DNA of 64,000 bases from Buchnera aphidicola (Uroleucon sonchi) (GTDB taxonomy: Bacteria; Pseudomonadota; Gammaproteobacteria; Enterobacterales; Enterobacteriaceae): NCBI RefSeq assembly GCF_011035165.1, contig NZ_CP047588.1, positions 186,001 through 250,000 on the forward strand, written 5' to 3'. Both the position numbers and the translations under genes were made by a program. Each line of letters opens with the position of its first letter. Position 1 is the stretch's first letter. The notes below the pieces were generated by a model. It was not told the DNA's origin and made no database searches. It worked only from the letters and a program-made list of their open reading frames with translations. Positions 41,016-51,136 of the stretch are shown here, in pieces.

Positions 41016-42208
41016 TTCGATCCTCTAGGAAAAGCTTGTGATGTTTTTAATCTTAACTCAAAATCGATTCTTAATAGAAAAAAAATAGCTATTGAATTAA
41101 TAATTAAACTTGAACCGCCATAACTAATAAATGGTAAAGTTAATCCTTTGGTAGGTAAAAGACCAGTAACAGCACCAACATTAATAAATGTTTGAAAGCT
41201 AAGCCAAATGCCAATTGAAGAAGCTAAAAATCCTGAAAAAATTTGCTTTATTTCTAAAGCTTTTTGTCCAATATGTAAAGCACGAATGGAAATAATAAAA
41301 ATAATAAAAAGTATACAACAAGAACCAATACAACCGAATTCTTCACCTATAATAGAAAATATAAAATCACTATGCGCGTCTGGTAAATAATTTAATTTTT
41401 GTATTGAGTTTCCTAAACCTTTTCCGAGAAAATTTCCTTGACCTAATGCAATTAATGATTGTGTTAATTGATATCCGTGACCAAATGGGTCTTCCCAAGG
41501 ATTCCAAAAAGATAATACTCTTTTAATGCGATAGGGTTCTAATAATATTAATAAAATAATTGATAAAATACTGATAGTAATAATAAATAAAAATTGTCCT
41601 ATTTTAACTCCAGATAGGAATAATACTGTAATAGTAGTAAAAAAAATAACAATAGCTGTTCCTAAATCAGGTTCTGCTAAAAGTAGCATAGATTCTATAA
41701 TAATTACACTCATGGGTTTAAAAAATCCCCAAAAATGATTACGTACTTCATAATATTTTCGTGATAAATAACTAGCTATATAACAAAAAGAAGTAATTTT
41801 ACATATTTCAGATGGTTGTATATGTAAAAAACCTATATTTATCCATCTAAATGATCCATGTATTGAATTTCCAATTATTAAAACAAAAATAAGTAATAAA
41901 ATTGAAGTAATTAGTATAAAAATACTATTTGTTTTCCAAAAACTCATGGGAGTTCGTAAAATAATCAAAGATAATAAAAATATTAAAAAAAAATATAATA
42001 TTTCTCTTTTAATAAAAAAAAATGGTGTATGATATATATTTTGACTAATAGGTATAGAAGTAGAAATAACCATAATAAATCCAATAGAAAATAAATTCAA
42101 TGTTAACCATAATAATATGCGATCATATAGTATGACATGAAAAATTTTGGCATCTATTTTTTCTAAATTATTTTCTTTATTTGTTATTTTTTCTTTTTGT
42201 ATTTGCAT
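41012..42208 (-). CDS. ftsW: SEDS peptidoglycan glycosyltransferase FtsW
   Basis: Polytopic inner-membrane protein that polymerises septal glycan with FtsI. The protein is 398 residues (E. coli 414), with about ten hydrophobic segments from residue 30 to 385. Family signatures include the region around GYQLTQSLIALGQGNFLGKG (about 243-262), LPDAHSDFIFSIIGEEFG (about 271-288) and the C-terminal LPFISYGGSS. It overlaps murD by one base (TAATG) and murG by four. Since MrcB here seems impaired, FtsW-FtsI is the clearest complete polymerase and cross-linker pair in the window. Confidence 0.97.
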   Translation of the reverse strand: MQIQKEKITNKENNLEKIDAKIFHVILYDRILLWLTLNLFSIGFIMVISTSIPISQNIYHTPFFFIKREILYFFLIFLLSLIILRTPMSFWKTNSIFILITSILLLIFVLIIGNSIHGSFRWINIGFLHIQPSEICKITSFCYIASYLSRKYYEVRNHFWGFFKPMSVIIIESMLLLAEPDLGTAIVIFFTTITVLFLSGVKIGQFLFIITISILSIILLILLEPYRIKRVLSFWNPWEDPFGHGYQLTQSLIALGQGNFLGKGLGNSIQKLNYLPDAHSDFIFSIIGEEFGCIGSCCILFIIFIISIRALHIGQKALEIKQIFSGFLASSIGIWLSFQTFINVGAVTGLLPTKGLTLPFISYGGSSLIINSIAIFFLLRIDFELRLKTSQAFPRGSK

Positions 42209-43527
42209 TACGTGTGTTCCTGTATGATCTTTATAAAAAGATTACCTCTCTCTTCAAAATTAGAAAATTGATCTAAACTGCTACATCCAGGAGATAAAAG
42301 TACGGTGTCTCCTGATTGAATATTTTTTAAAATTAGCATCATTGCTTCTTCTAATTTATTTACATAGATTGATTTTTTTTTACATATTTGCGAAATTTTT
42401 AATCCATCTTTACCAAAACAATAAATTTTTATTTTTGTTTTTTTAAAATATTTTTTTAATATATCAAAAGTATTTGATTTGCTATCTCCGCCTAATAATA
42501 AATGTATCATACCTGTTGTATGTACAGATTTTAAAGCTGCTTCAGTACTATTAACATTAGTAGATTTAGAATCGTTTATCCAATGTATATTATTTTCATT
42601 CTTAATTGTTTGAAATCTATGTGGTAAACTAATAAAATTTTTTAATATATATATTGTATGTTTTCTAGAAAATTGCATTGCATCTGAAATCGCAATAGCA
42701 ACTAATACATTATTATAATTATGATAACCAGATAATAATAATTCAGAACTATTTAGTATTTTTTGGTTTTTATGAAATAAAATATAAGAATCTGATTTTT
42801 GATCAATATAGTAATCACTATTTTTATTTCCAAAAGTAATGAAAGTTTTATTTTTTTTATATAAAATATTTTTTAATTGATCATAAGAATTCATTATGCA
42901 AATATCGGCTTGATGAAAAATAGATAATTTAGTTTGTTTATACTGTTCAAAACCTTGTGGATAGCGATTTATATGATCTTTAGAAATATTTAAGATCACA
43001 GATATTTTTGATTTTAAGTTAAATGTATTTTCTAACTGAAAACTAGATAATTCTATGATATAGAGATCTGTTTTTTTATCAATTATATCTAAAACTGGTA
43101 AACCAATATTTCCACCTAACAAAGCACGATAACCAGCATATTTTGCAATTTTTGTAATCATTGTAGCTACAGTGCTTTTTCCGTTTGTTCCTGTAATAGC
43201 AATGATTGGAACAGATACCTCTCTTGCAAATAATTCTATATCACTAATAATTTCAATTCCTAATAAACGTGCTTTGATTAAAATTGGTTTAAAAGGAGAA
43301 ATTCCTGGACTAATAATAATTAAATCTGATTCTATAATCCATTCATTTTTTAAACCACCTAAACTATATTGAATATTTTTAGGTATTTTCATAAATAATA
43401 CAGGATTGTGAGATTCATCAATAATTTTTGGTTTTATACCTTTTTTTAAAAAAAAATTAATACAAGATATTCCAGTTAATCCTATTCCTAAAATTAATAT
43501 TTTTTTGCCAAAATAATTGTATGACAT
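42208..43527 (-). CDS. murD: UDP-N-acetylmuramoylalanine--D-glutamate ligase
   Basis: Adds D-Glu to UDP-MurNAc-L-Ala. From the ATG at 43527 (MSYNYFGKKILILG) the protein is 439 residues (E. coli 438). This ATG overlaps the mraY stop by one base (TAATG), the usual arrangement in this cluster, and is preferred to an upstream in-frame ATG at 43584 inside mraY. GLTGISCINFFL is the substrate loop, GTNGKSTVATM the P-loop near 112, and NDSKSTNVNSTEAAL the C-terminal signature. Confidence 0.96.
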   Translation of the reverse strand: MSYNYFGKKILILGIGLTGISCINFFLKKGIKPKIIDESHNPVLFMKIPKNIQYSLGGLKNEWIIESDLIIISPGISPFKPILIKARLLGIEIISDIELFAREVSVPIIAITGTNGKSTVATMITKIAKYAGYRALLGGNIGLPVLDIIDKKTDLYIIELSSFQLENTFNLKSKISVILNISKDHINRYPQGFEQYKQTKLSIFHQADICIMNSYDQLKNILYKKNKTFITFGNKNSDYYIDQKSDSYILFHKNQKILNSSELLLSGYHNYNNVLVAIAISDAMQFSRKHTIYILKNFISLPHRFQTIKNENNIHWINDSKSTNVNSTEAALKSVHTTGMIHLLLGGDSKSNTFDILKKYFKKTKIKIYCFGKDGLKISQICKKKSIYVNKLEEAMMLILKNIQSGDTVLLSPGCSSLDQFSNFEERGNLFIKIIQEHT

Positions 43528-44600
43528 TAACATACCTTTAATGAAATAAGTCCTATAAGCACGAAAATGAATGATATAATCCAAACTCTAACAATAATTA
43601 AAGGTTCTAATATACCTTTTTCTTCATAGTGATGATGAATTGGAGCCATTTTAAACATTCTTTTTTTTCTTATTTTAAAAGATAGTATTTGTAATATTAC
43701 TGAAATAGCTTCACACACAAAAATACCACCCATAATAACCAGTAATAATTGTTGATGTAATAAAATTGCTATTGTTCCTAAAACACCCCCTAAAGATAAT
43801 GATCCTACATCTCCCATAAAAATTTTAGCTGGATAACTATTAAACCATAGAAAACCTAAGCCTGATCCAATTATTGCAGAACATAATATAGCTAATTCAC
43901 TTGAGTCTTTTACATAAGCAATATTTAAATAATTAGAGTTATTTATGTTATCACTAAACAAAGATATTAATGCAAAACCAGATATTGCAAAAATAACAGG
44001 CATAATAGCTAACCCATCTAATCCATCTGTTAAATTAACCGCATTACTGGTTCCAACGATGACAAAATAAGAAAGAAAAATATATAAATAATATACTTCA
44101 AAAGTATTTTTTATATGAAACGGGATAATTAATTGAGTAAAAAAAATGTTTGGAGTATTATATTGTATAATATATATTAAAAATATAGCATAAATAGACA
44201 TCCAAAAATATTTCCATATTAATTTTAATCCTTGACTATTTTTATGTTTAATTTTTTTATAATCATCTATAAAACCTATTATCCCATATGTTATTAAAAT
44301 GCTTATAATTAACCAAATATCTATATTTGATAGATTGCAATATATCATTGTGGAAAAAAATATAGAAAAAATAATAATTATTCCACCCATAGTTGGTATA
44401 TTTTGTTTTAAATAATGTTTTTTAGGACCATTATGACGAATTATTTGAAATTTTTTATATTTTTCTAAAAAACATATTAAATACGGCATCATATATAAAC
44501 TAATAAAAAAAGACGTTAACAAGCTAAGTATCATACGATACGGAATATAAAAAATTATATTCATATTTAAAAATAAGTATTTATTTAAAAATATTAACAT
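43527..44600 (-). CDS. mraY: Phospho-N-acetylmuramoyl-pentapeptide transferase
   Basis: Integral membrane enzyme making lipid I on undecaprenyl phosphate. The protein is 357 residues (E. coli 360), with ten hydrophobic segments. Catalytic Asp pair in GFIDDYKK (about 112-119), NLTDGLDGLAIMP near 196, FMGDVGSLSLGG near 264 and APIHHHYE near 321 are all present. It overlaps the murF stop by seven bases. The carrier lipid is provided by UppS, also encoded here. Confidence 0.97.
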   Translation of the reverse strand: MLIFLNKYLFLNMNIIFYIPYRMILSLLTSFFISLYMMPYLICFLEKYKKFQIIRHNGPKKHYLKQNIPTMGGIIIIFSIFFSTMIYCNLSNIDIWLIISILITYGIIGFIDDYKKIKHKNSQGLKLIWKYFWMSIYAIFLIYIIQYNTPNIFFTQLIIPFHIKNTFEVYYLYIFLSYFVIVGTSNAVNLTDGLDGLAIMPVIFAISGFALISLFSDNINNSNYLNIAYVKDSSELAILCSAIIGSGLGFLWFNSYPAKIFMGDVGSLSLGGVLGTIAILLHQQLLLVIMGGIFVCEAISVILQILSFKIRKKRMFKMAPIHHHYEEKGILEPLIIVRVWIISFIFVLIGLISLKVC

Positions 44601-45957
44601 TTTTTGCTCTCTTGGATAATATGTTCTACTACTTCTTCCATTTTTGTCTTACGAGATCCTTTTACTAATATTGTAATTGTTGTTTTTTTTAAGATATAAT
44701 CGTGTAATTTATTATTTAGATCTGTTTTACTCATAAAATGCTCTCCATTATCAAATATTTTAGTAATTTCATGGCTAATTTCTCCTACACTAAAAATTTT
44801 ATGAATTTTAGATAAATTAGCATGATTTCCTATCATGCGATGATATAATCGACTATTTTTACCTAATTCAGCCATATCTCCAGTTACTAATATTTTATAA
44901 CCAGGCATTTTTTCTAATACTTTGATTGCTGTAATCATAGATGCAACATTAGAATTATAAGTATCATTAATTAAAATTTTATTTGAATCTAACATTATAG
45001 TTTCTAGTCTGTTTGATAACTTAGGAGTATTTAATAGTCCTATTTTAATTGTTTGCAAAGGTATTTGAAGAGCAAAAGATAGAGCGCTAGCAGCTAATGC
45101 ATTAGATATATTCTGATAGCCTAAGAAAGGTAGAGAAATATTTATTTCTCCATTAGGGGTGTGCATTAAGAAAGATGTACCATGTATATTGGTATTAATA
45201 TTACTAGAAAAAAAATTACTATATTTTTTTTTTTAATAGAAAAATATATAATATTATTGTTAATAATATTTTTTTTCCATTTTGATAAATGGTGACTATC
45301 TAAATTAATAACTACTGTACCATTAGGTCTTAGACCTGAAAAAATTTCTGATTTTGCTTGAGATACTCCTAGCAATGATTTAAAACCTTGTAAATGAGCA
45401 TATTGAATATTATTAATTAATATAATTTCTGGTTGACTCATATTACTAATATATGAAATTTCACTTGGTTTGTTAGCTCCTAGCTCAATGACAGCATATT
45501 TATGTGAATGATTTAACTGCAATAATGTTAAAGGAACGCCTATATTATTGTTAAAATTACCGATAGTAGATATGGTATTGCCATTCTGTCTTAATATAGA
45601 AGCTGTCATTTCTTTTACTGAAGTTTTTCCACAAGAACCAGTAATAGCTAATATTTTGGCATTCGTTTGTTTACGAACCCAAGCTGCAATTTGACCTAAA
45701 GCAAGAGATGTATTTTGAACAATAATATATGAAATATGACATTGAATATGTTTTTGTGTGACTATTGCAGCACAACCTTTTTCTATTGCATCTTTTATAA
45801 AAATATGAGCATCGAAATTTTTCCCGATTAAAACAATAAATAAACAATTTTTAATAATTTTTCTACTATCGATTATAATATTATCTATAAGTAAATCTTT
45901 TCCACAAAGTTGTCCATTAGTAATCATAGCTATAGTTTTTAAGGATATAGAAATCAT
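44594..45957 (-). CDS. murF: UDP-MurNAc-tripeptide--D-Ala-D-Ala ligase, frameshifted at an A11 tract
   Basis: Adds D-Ala-D-Ala to the UDP-MurNAc tripeptide. Residues 1-241 are read from 45957, with P-loop ITGSCGKTSVKEM near 110 and ELGANKPSEISYI. After YFSIKKK the frame runs into a stop. The enzyme resumes in another frame as YSNFFSSNINTNIHGTSF and continues through FLGYQNISNALAA, NDTYNSNVASM and TILVKGSRKTKMEEVV to 44594. The switch is in eleven A (45234-45224); twelve or nine would restore about 454 residues (E. coli 452). The step is essential for the pentapeptide and no second murF is seen, so I infer slippage rescue, recoding or a sequencing error rather than loss. Confidence 0.92.
45224..45234 (-). 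repeat. A11 homopolymer at the murF frameshift
   Basis: Eleven A on the coding strand. The two halves of murF differ by one base exactly here. One more A, or two fewer, joins them with no other change. Confidence 0.92.
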
Positions 45958-47456
45958 ATATTTTTTTCCAATAGATTTAATACGGTTTTTTGATCTGAAT
46001 AAATAATAGATTTATTTCGAATGATTTGTGTTGTTTCGTGTCCTTTTCCTGCTATAAAAATTATATGATTATATTTTGCTTTAAAATAAGCATAAGATAT
46101 TGCTTTTTTTCTATTTCGAATAATGATGATTTTTTCTTTTTTTTGACAACCACTTAAAATATCTTGAATAATTACTGTTTCTTTTTCATGTCTAGGATTA
46201 TCATTAGTAATAATTACTTGATTTGATATATTTTCTGCGATATTTCCCATAATAGATCGTTTAGTTTTATCTTTTTCACCTCCACATCCAAATATGCACC
46301 ATATATATTTTTTATAATGTAAGCGAATTGCATTTAGTGTTTTTTTTAAGGCATCTGGTGTATGAGCATAATCAATAATAAAAATTGGTTTATTTTTTTT
46401 AGTGAATATTTGCATTCGACCACTGATCGGTTTTATTTTTTTAGATAAATTAATTATATCTGATAAATTATGACCTAATTCTAAAAGAGCTGCTAATGAT
46501 AATAAAAGATTTGTGACATTAAAATCTCCAATTAAACAAGATGATATTTCTGCGTTTCCCCAACTAGATTCAAACGTAATATGAACATAATTATCAATAA
46601 GTGTAATTTGAGTCGCATTTAACCACTTTGTGGCATATTTTTTTTGACTAGAATCATTAATAGTAACTGCTACTGTATAAAAATTAAATAATTTTTTTAA
46701 CCATTTTTTTCCATATGGATCATCAGCATTTAATATGATTTTTTGCACTTGATGTGTACTAAATAATAACCATTTTGCTGATTCGTATTTTTCCATATTA
46801 TCATGATAATCTAAATGCTCTGGTGTTAGATTTGTAAATATCGCAATATAAAATGGAATAGATATAACACGATTTTGTGTTAAACTATGTGAAGATACTT
46901 CCATTGTAACTAATTTAGCTTTTTTTTTTAATGCTATAGATAAAAAAGAGTGAATTATAATTGCAGAAGATGTAGTATTTTTTGTTGGATATAAAGAATT
47001 GTGAAAACCGTTCCCTAAAGTGCCCATAGTTGCAGTTTTATTACCTAATAAATAACTCCATTGATTGATTAGTTGCGTTACAGTAGTTTTTCCATTGGTT
47101 CCAGTCACTCCTATAATTGTTAATTTTTTTTCTGGCTGATCATAAAAACGACTCGCTAATTTTGATATATTTTTAGATAGATCAAAAAATTTTATTATAG
47201 GTATTTGATTAATATATTTATATATTCCATGTTCTATTTTGTTATCAGTATTATATAAAATAGCTGATACTTGTTTTTTAATCACTTGATAAATAAAATT
47301 ACGCCCATCTTGTTTAACACCTGGAACAGCTATAAATAACTCTCCTTTAATTGATTGTCTACTATCCATATTTAAAGTTAAAATATTTTTTTTTGGAGCA
47401 TATTTGATCCATGGAGATAATAAATACTGTAAACACGTTTTTTTTATTAATTGCAT
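45954..47456 (-). CDS. murE: UDP-MurNAc-L-Ala-D-Glu--meso-diaminopimelate ligase
   Basis: Adds meso-diaminopimelate to the peptide. From the ATG at 47456 (MQLIKKTCL), one base past the ftsI stop, the protein is 500 residues (E. coli 495); an in-frame ATG at 47477 lies inside ftsI. GVTGTNGKTTVTQL is the P-loop near 113, MEVSSHSL is kept, and DDNPRHE is the diaminopimelate-specific motif near 410. An in-frame A10 run (46920-46929) encodes LKKKA. The stop overlaps murF by ATGA. dapD in this window feeds diaminopimelate to it. Confidence 0.96.
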   Translation of the reverse strand: MQLIKKTCLQYLLSPWIKYAPKKNILTLNMDSRQSIKGELFIAVPGVKQDGRNFIYQVIKKQVSAILYNTDNKIEHGIYKYINQIPIIKFFDLSKNISKLASRFYDQPEKKLTIIGVTGTNGKTTVTQLINQWSYLLGNKTATMGTLGNGFHNSLYPTKNTTSSAIIIHSFLSIALKKKAKLVTMEVSSHSLTQNRVISIPFYIAIFTNLTPEHLDYHDNMEKYESAKWLLFSTHQVQKIILNADDPYGKKWLKKLFNFYTVAVTINDSSQKKYATKWLNATQITLIDNYVHITFESSWGNAEISSCLIGDFNVTNLLLSLAALLELGHNLSDIINLSKKIKPISGRMQIFTKKNKPIFIIDYAHTPDALKKTLNAIRLHYKKYIWCIFGCGGEKDKTKRSIMGNIAENISNQVIITNDNPRHEKETVIIQDILSGCQKKEKIIIIRNRKKAISYAYFKAKYNHIIFIAGKGHETTQIIRNKSIIYSDQKTVLNLLEKNI

Positions 47457-47457
47457 A

Positions 47458-49194
47458 TTATTTAATTTTTTCAACATGATGATTTAACAAATTATCAGGT
47501 GCTATATTCATAGTTTTAAATATTAAAGTCATGATTTGACTAAAAACTGGAGCAGAAACTGAACCTCCGTAATATTTTCCTTCTTTTGGATTATCTATCA
47601 TAATTACTAATGAAAACATAGGACGACTAACTGGTGCTATACCTGCAGTATATGCTATATATTTTTTTACATAATGTCCGTTTTTATCAATTTTTTTTGC
47701 TGTTCCTGTTTTAATAGCAACTCGGTATCCTTTTACTGCAGCTTTTATACCTGATCCTCCAGATTGCGAAACACTTTCCATCATATTAATTACTTTATTT
47801 ACATATATTTCAGGAAAAACTCTAATTCCAGGTATTATTTTATCAACTTTAAGAATTGAAAGAGGTCGATATATTCCACCACTACCAATTGTTGCATATA
47901 ATCGTGTTAGCTGAAGTGGAGTAACCATTAATCCATACCCAAATGAAAAAGTAGCTTTATCTAAATCAGACCAATTTTTTTTTTTAGGTAAAAAACCGTT
48001 TTGTTCACCAACTAATCCTAATTGAGTAGGTTGTCCTAAGCCAAAATTTATATAACTATTAACTAGCTGTGTTGTAGGAATTAATAATGCAATTTTTGAT
48101 ATACCTACATTGCTAGATTTTTTCAAAATACCAGTAATTGATAGTTTTTCGTAATATGAAATATCTTTAATTTGATGTTTATTAATTACAAATGGTTTAG
48201 TTTTAATAATAGAATTTTCTTGAATAATACCTAATCTTAATGCTTCCATAATAACTATAGGCTTAACTGTTGATCCTGGTTCAAACATGTCAGTAATTGC
48301 TCTATTACGAATATTTTTTTTAACTATATGATGCATATTATTAGGATTATATGAAGGGAAATTTGCCATAGCTAAAATTTCTCCTGTTTTAATACTTATC
48401 AAAATTGCAGTTCCAGAATTGGCATTATTTTTTTCAACAGCTTTATGTAATGCATGATATACAATTGTTTGTAATTTTTTATCAATACTTAATGTTACAT
48501 TATTAGATATATTTTTTTCAACTAAAGGTATACTTTCAATAATATGTCCATTTGTATCTTTTCTTATTTTTCTTTTACCTGGTTTTCCTGTCAAAAGAGT
48601 ATTAAAACTTTTTTCAACACCTTCAATTCCTATGCCATCAATATTAGTAAATCCTATTAGTTGGGCTGCAATTTTACCAGAAGGATAATATCTTTTTGAT
48701 TCTTCTAATAAAAATATTCCAGGTAAATTTAATTTTTTAATATATTCTCCAACTTCAGGAGTTACTTGTCTAGCTAAATAAATAAATTTAGACATTTTAT
48801 GATTATTAATATTTGATAATATCGTTTGTAGCGGTATAGAAAGGATATCAGATAAAGCTTGCCAACGATGATTATTATTAATATTATTAATATTAATAAT
48901 TTCTGATGGATTAGCACAAATCGCATTAACTGATATTGTAACTGCTAAAGGATATCCTGATCGATCTTTAATAATTCCTCTAGTATTCAATAAAGATTGT
49001 GTTCTGGATGTTCTAAGGTCACCTTCTCGTATTAGTTGATCTGAATTAATTACTTGTAAAAAGATAATTCGTATAGTTAAAACAAAAAAAGATAGAAAAA
49101 TAAAAATATATAATATAAAAAGACGCCAGTTTAAATAAGTATGTTTTTTTATTTTTTTTTCTTTAAAAAAAATGATTTTACTTTTTTTATACAT
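47458..49194 (-). CDS. ftsI: Penicillin-binding protein 3 (septal transpeptidase FtsI)
   Basis: Class B PBP cross-linking septal peptidoglycan with FtsW. The protein is 578 residues (E. coli 588). Short cytoplasmic tail and one membrane helix at about 24-48; pedestal domain to about 230. The transpeptidase domain has the active Ser308 and Lys311 in [11 protein letters not shown] near 359, and KTGT near 490, all intact. This contrasts with MrcB in the same window. An in-frame A11 tract (47975-47985) encodes PKKKN. It follows ftsL by 44 bases. Confidence 0.97.
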   Translation of the reverse strand: MYKKSKIIFFKEKKIKKHTYLNWRLFILYIFIFLSFFVLTIRIIFLQVINSDQLIREGDLRTSRTQSLLNTRGIIKDRSGYPLAVTISVNAICANPSEIININNINNNHRWQALSDILSIPLQTILSNINNHKMSKFIYLARQVTPEVGEYIKKLNLPGIFLLEESKRYYPSGKIAAQLIGFTNIDGIGIEGVEKSFNTLLTGKPGKRKIRKDTNGHIIESIPLVEKNISNNVTLSIDKKLQTIVYHALHKAVEKNNANSGTAILISIKTGEILAMANFPSYNPNNMHHIVKKNIRNRAITDMFEPGSTVKPIVIMEALRLGIIQENSIIKTKPFVINKHQIKDISYYEKLSITGILKKSSNVGISKIALLIPTTQLVNSYINFGLGQPTQLGLVGEQNGFLPKKKNWSDLDKATFSFGYGLMVTPLQLTRLYATIGSGGIYRPLSILKVDKIIPGIRVFPEIYVNKVINMMESVSQSGGSGIKAAVKGYRVAIKTGTAKKIDKNGHYVKKYIAYTAGIAPVSRPMFSLVIMIDNPKEGKYYGGSVSAPVFSQIMTLIFKTMNIAPDNLLNHHVEKIK

Positions 49195-49238
49195 GTTTTA
49201 AATGATATCCATCAATTAAATTATTTATGAAAAAAATA

Positions 49239-49489
49239 TTATTTTTTTTTTGTAGAATGATTTGATAAAGCATTTTTTTCAATAATTAAATTCCTCCATT
49301 CATTATTTTTTTTTTTTTTTGTAAAATAAGTTCTTCTTCTTGAGAGACTAATAAACGGGTTTCATATACTGTAATAATTATCACAATAGAGGATAATAAA
49401 ATTGAGATTAATAAGATTAAATAAGTTTTTCCATACAATATAAAATCGTTTTTAATAATTTTTAGTAAATCATAACGTTGAATTGTCAT
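49239..49489 (-). CDS. ftsL: Cell division protein FtsL, frameshifted at an A15 tract
   Basis: Small bitopic membrane protein that, with FtsB and FtsQ, activates FtsW-FtsI. The ATG at 49489 opens [16 protein letters not shown], then a membrane helix (about 20-41) and [14 protein letters not shown]. After a run of fifteen A the frame is lost. One base further it resumes as [18 protein letters not shown], matching E. coli DIEWRNLILEENALGDHS. With sixteen A the spacing to E. coli is exact. The second frame stops at 49239 after an A10 run, giving about 83 residues (E. coli 121). The start overlaps rsmH by 20 bases. As written, only 67 residues would be made. Confidence 0.88.
49306..49320 (-). repeat. 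A15 homopolymer at the ftsL frameshift
   Basis: Fifteen A on the coding strand, the longest homopolymer I noticed in the window. Sixteen or thirteen A would restore the coiled-coil part of FtsL. Confidence 0.92.
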
Positions 49490-50429
49490 ATTGATATTTT
49501 TTTTCTGCTATTCTTAGTATAGAGCTTCTTGCTCTAGGATTATATTGGATTTCAAATTGACTTGGAAATATACGATCAATTACTTTTAACTTACATGTTT
49601 TAAGTTTGTTTAATTGTTTTTCTGTAATAGGAATCCCATGTGGAACAATATTTGATCTACTGTTTTTTGAAATAAATTTTTTCACTATTCTATCTTCTAA
49701 TGAATGAAAACTAATAATTAATATACGTCCTCCTGGTTTTAATATTTCTATTGTACTTTCTAAAGCTGTTTGTATTTCCTTTAATTCTTGATTAATATGA
49801 ATCCTGATGGCTTGAAAACTTCTTCTTGCTGGATGTTTAAACATATATTTTGTCGGTATAGCATATCGGATAATATTCGATAACTCTAAAGTATTAGTTA
49901 TTTTTTTTATATTACTAAATTTTTTAATAGCATAAGCTATTTTATTCGAAAATCGTTCTTCTCCAAATGTTTTTAATACATAAGCAATTTCTTTGATACT
50001 ACTTGAAAATAACCAATCTGCAGCAGAAATACCATATTGAGGGTTCATACGCATATCTAAAGGTCCATCTTTTTTAAATGAAAAACCTCTATAATTATTA
50101 TCAAGTTGTATTGAAGATATTCCTAAGTCAAATATAATTCCATCAACTTTTCCTACAATTTTCTGATTTTGAGCATAATCTAATAATTTTGAAAAATTTT
50201 GATGATGTATCTGAAAACGTTTATCTTTTATGTTTTTCCCAATACAATAAGATTCTGGATCTTGATCAATAGCATACAATTTTCCATTATTGCCTAAATT
50301 TTTTAAAATTTCTTTTGTATGTCCTCCCATTCCAAACGTACTATCAATATAAATACCATTTTTCTTTATTTTTAAATGATGAATAATTTCTTTTTTCATT
50401 ACTGGAATATGATTGAATACAGTATTCAT
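49470..50429 (-). CDS. rsmH: 16S rRNA m4C1402 methyltransferase
   Basis: Methylates N4 of C1402 in 16S rRNA (formerly mraW). The protein is 319 residues (E. coli 313). The SAM motif [11 protein letters not shown] is near residues 28-38, [14 protein letters not shown] near 104, and the C-terminal [13 protein letters not shown] and [12 protein letters not shown] are conserved. It heads the division and wall cluster here; mraZ, which precedes it in E. coli, is absent. Confidence 0.96.
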   Translation of the reverse strand: MNTVFNHIPVMKKEIIHHLKIKKNGIYIDSTFGMGGHTKEILKNLGNNGKLYAIDQDPESYCIGKNIKDKRFQIHHQNFSKLLDYAQNQKIVGKVDGIIFDLGISSIQLDNNYRGFSFKKDGPLDMRMNPQYGISAADWLFSSSIKEIAYVLKTFGEERFSNKIAYAIKKFSNIKKITNTLELSNIIRYAIPTKYMFKHPARRSFQAIRIHINQELKEIQTALESTIEILKPGGRILIISFHSLEDRIVKKFISKNSRSNIVPHGIPITEKQLNKLKTCKLKVIDRIFPSQFEIQYNPRARSSILRIAEKKYQYDNSTL

Positions 50430-50479
50430 GTTTTTAATATACTTTACATTTTATAAATAACATTAATAAAGAAAATTGT

Positions 50480-50509
50480 AACATGGTCATGTTAAACAAC
50501 GACCATGTT
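50480..50509 (-). terminator. Hairpin between ilvH and rsmH
   Basis: Perfect 9-base inverted repeat AACATGGTC / GACCATGTT around a 12-base loop. On the minus strand TTACAATTTTCTTT follows. It lies 144 bases past the ilvH stop and upstream of rsmH, so it likely separates the ilvIH transcript from the wall cluster. The U tract is imperfect. Confidence 0.5.
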
Positions 50510-50652
50510 TGATAAAATATGTTTAATGTATAATATAGTATAAATATTTAATCTATTAAAAATATAAAAAAATTATTTTTATACATAAACTATTTTGAAT
50601 AATTTATAAATATATTTTATTAGAAAATATAACATGTAAAAATTTTTATATT

Positions 50653-51132
50653 TCATCCTCGAGTAATGCCTATAATACCTGATCGACTTAATTCAATCAC
50701 ATCTGACAAATTTCGGATGATTTTTAGAAATGCATCAATTTTTTTAGTTGTCCCAGATAATTGTAATATATATGTATTAGATGTAATATCTACAATTTGC
50801 CCACGAAATACTTCAGTAATATGTTTAATATCATCTTTTTTATATTTATTAAACTTAACTTTTAACAATATAATTTCACGTTCAATGATATTTGAAAGTG
50901 GATTAATCTGAATAACTCGCAATACATCGATTAATTTATGTAATTGTTTTTCAATTTGCTCAATTGATTTTTCATTGCCTATCGTTTGTATAGTTATTTT
51001 TGATAATGATGGATCTTCAGTTGGAGCTAATGTAATTGTTTCTATATTATATCCTCTTTGTGAAAATAAACCGATCACTCGCGATAATGCACCTGATTCA
51101 TTCTCTAATAAAATTGATAAAATTCTTCGCAT
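50653..51132 (-). CDS. ilvH: Acetolactate synthase isozyme III small subunit
   Basis: Regulatory subunit of acetohydroxyacid synthase III. The protein is 159 residues (E. coli 163). The N-terminal ACT domain opens [19 protein letters not shown]. Asn11, Gly14, Ser17 and Asn29, positions tied to valine feedback in E. coli, are all unchanged. A second ACT-like domain occupies the C-terminal half. It begins 4 bases after ilvI. The sequence therefore suggests that valine control could still work. Confidence 0.97.
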   Translation of the reverse strand: MRRILSILLENESGALSRVIGLFSQRGYNIETITLAPTEDPSLSKITIQTIGNEKSIEQIEKQLHKLIDVLRVIQINPLSNIIEREIILLKVKFNKYKKDDIKHITEVFRGQIVDITSNTYILQLSGTTKKIDAFLKIIRNLSDVIELSRSGIIGITRG

Positions 51133-51136
51133 ATTT

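Noticed and set aside
44594..45166. A separate gene starting MHTPNGEIN
   Set aside because: It is the C-terminal domain of MurF cut off by the A11 frameshift; the ATG is internal and the preceding codons in the same frame also match MurF.
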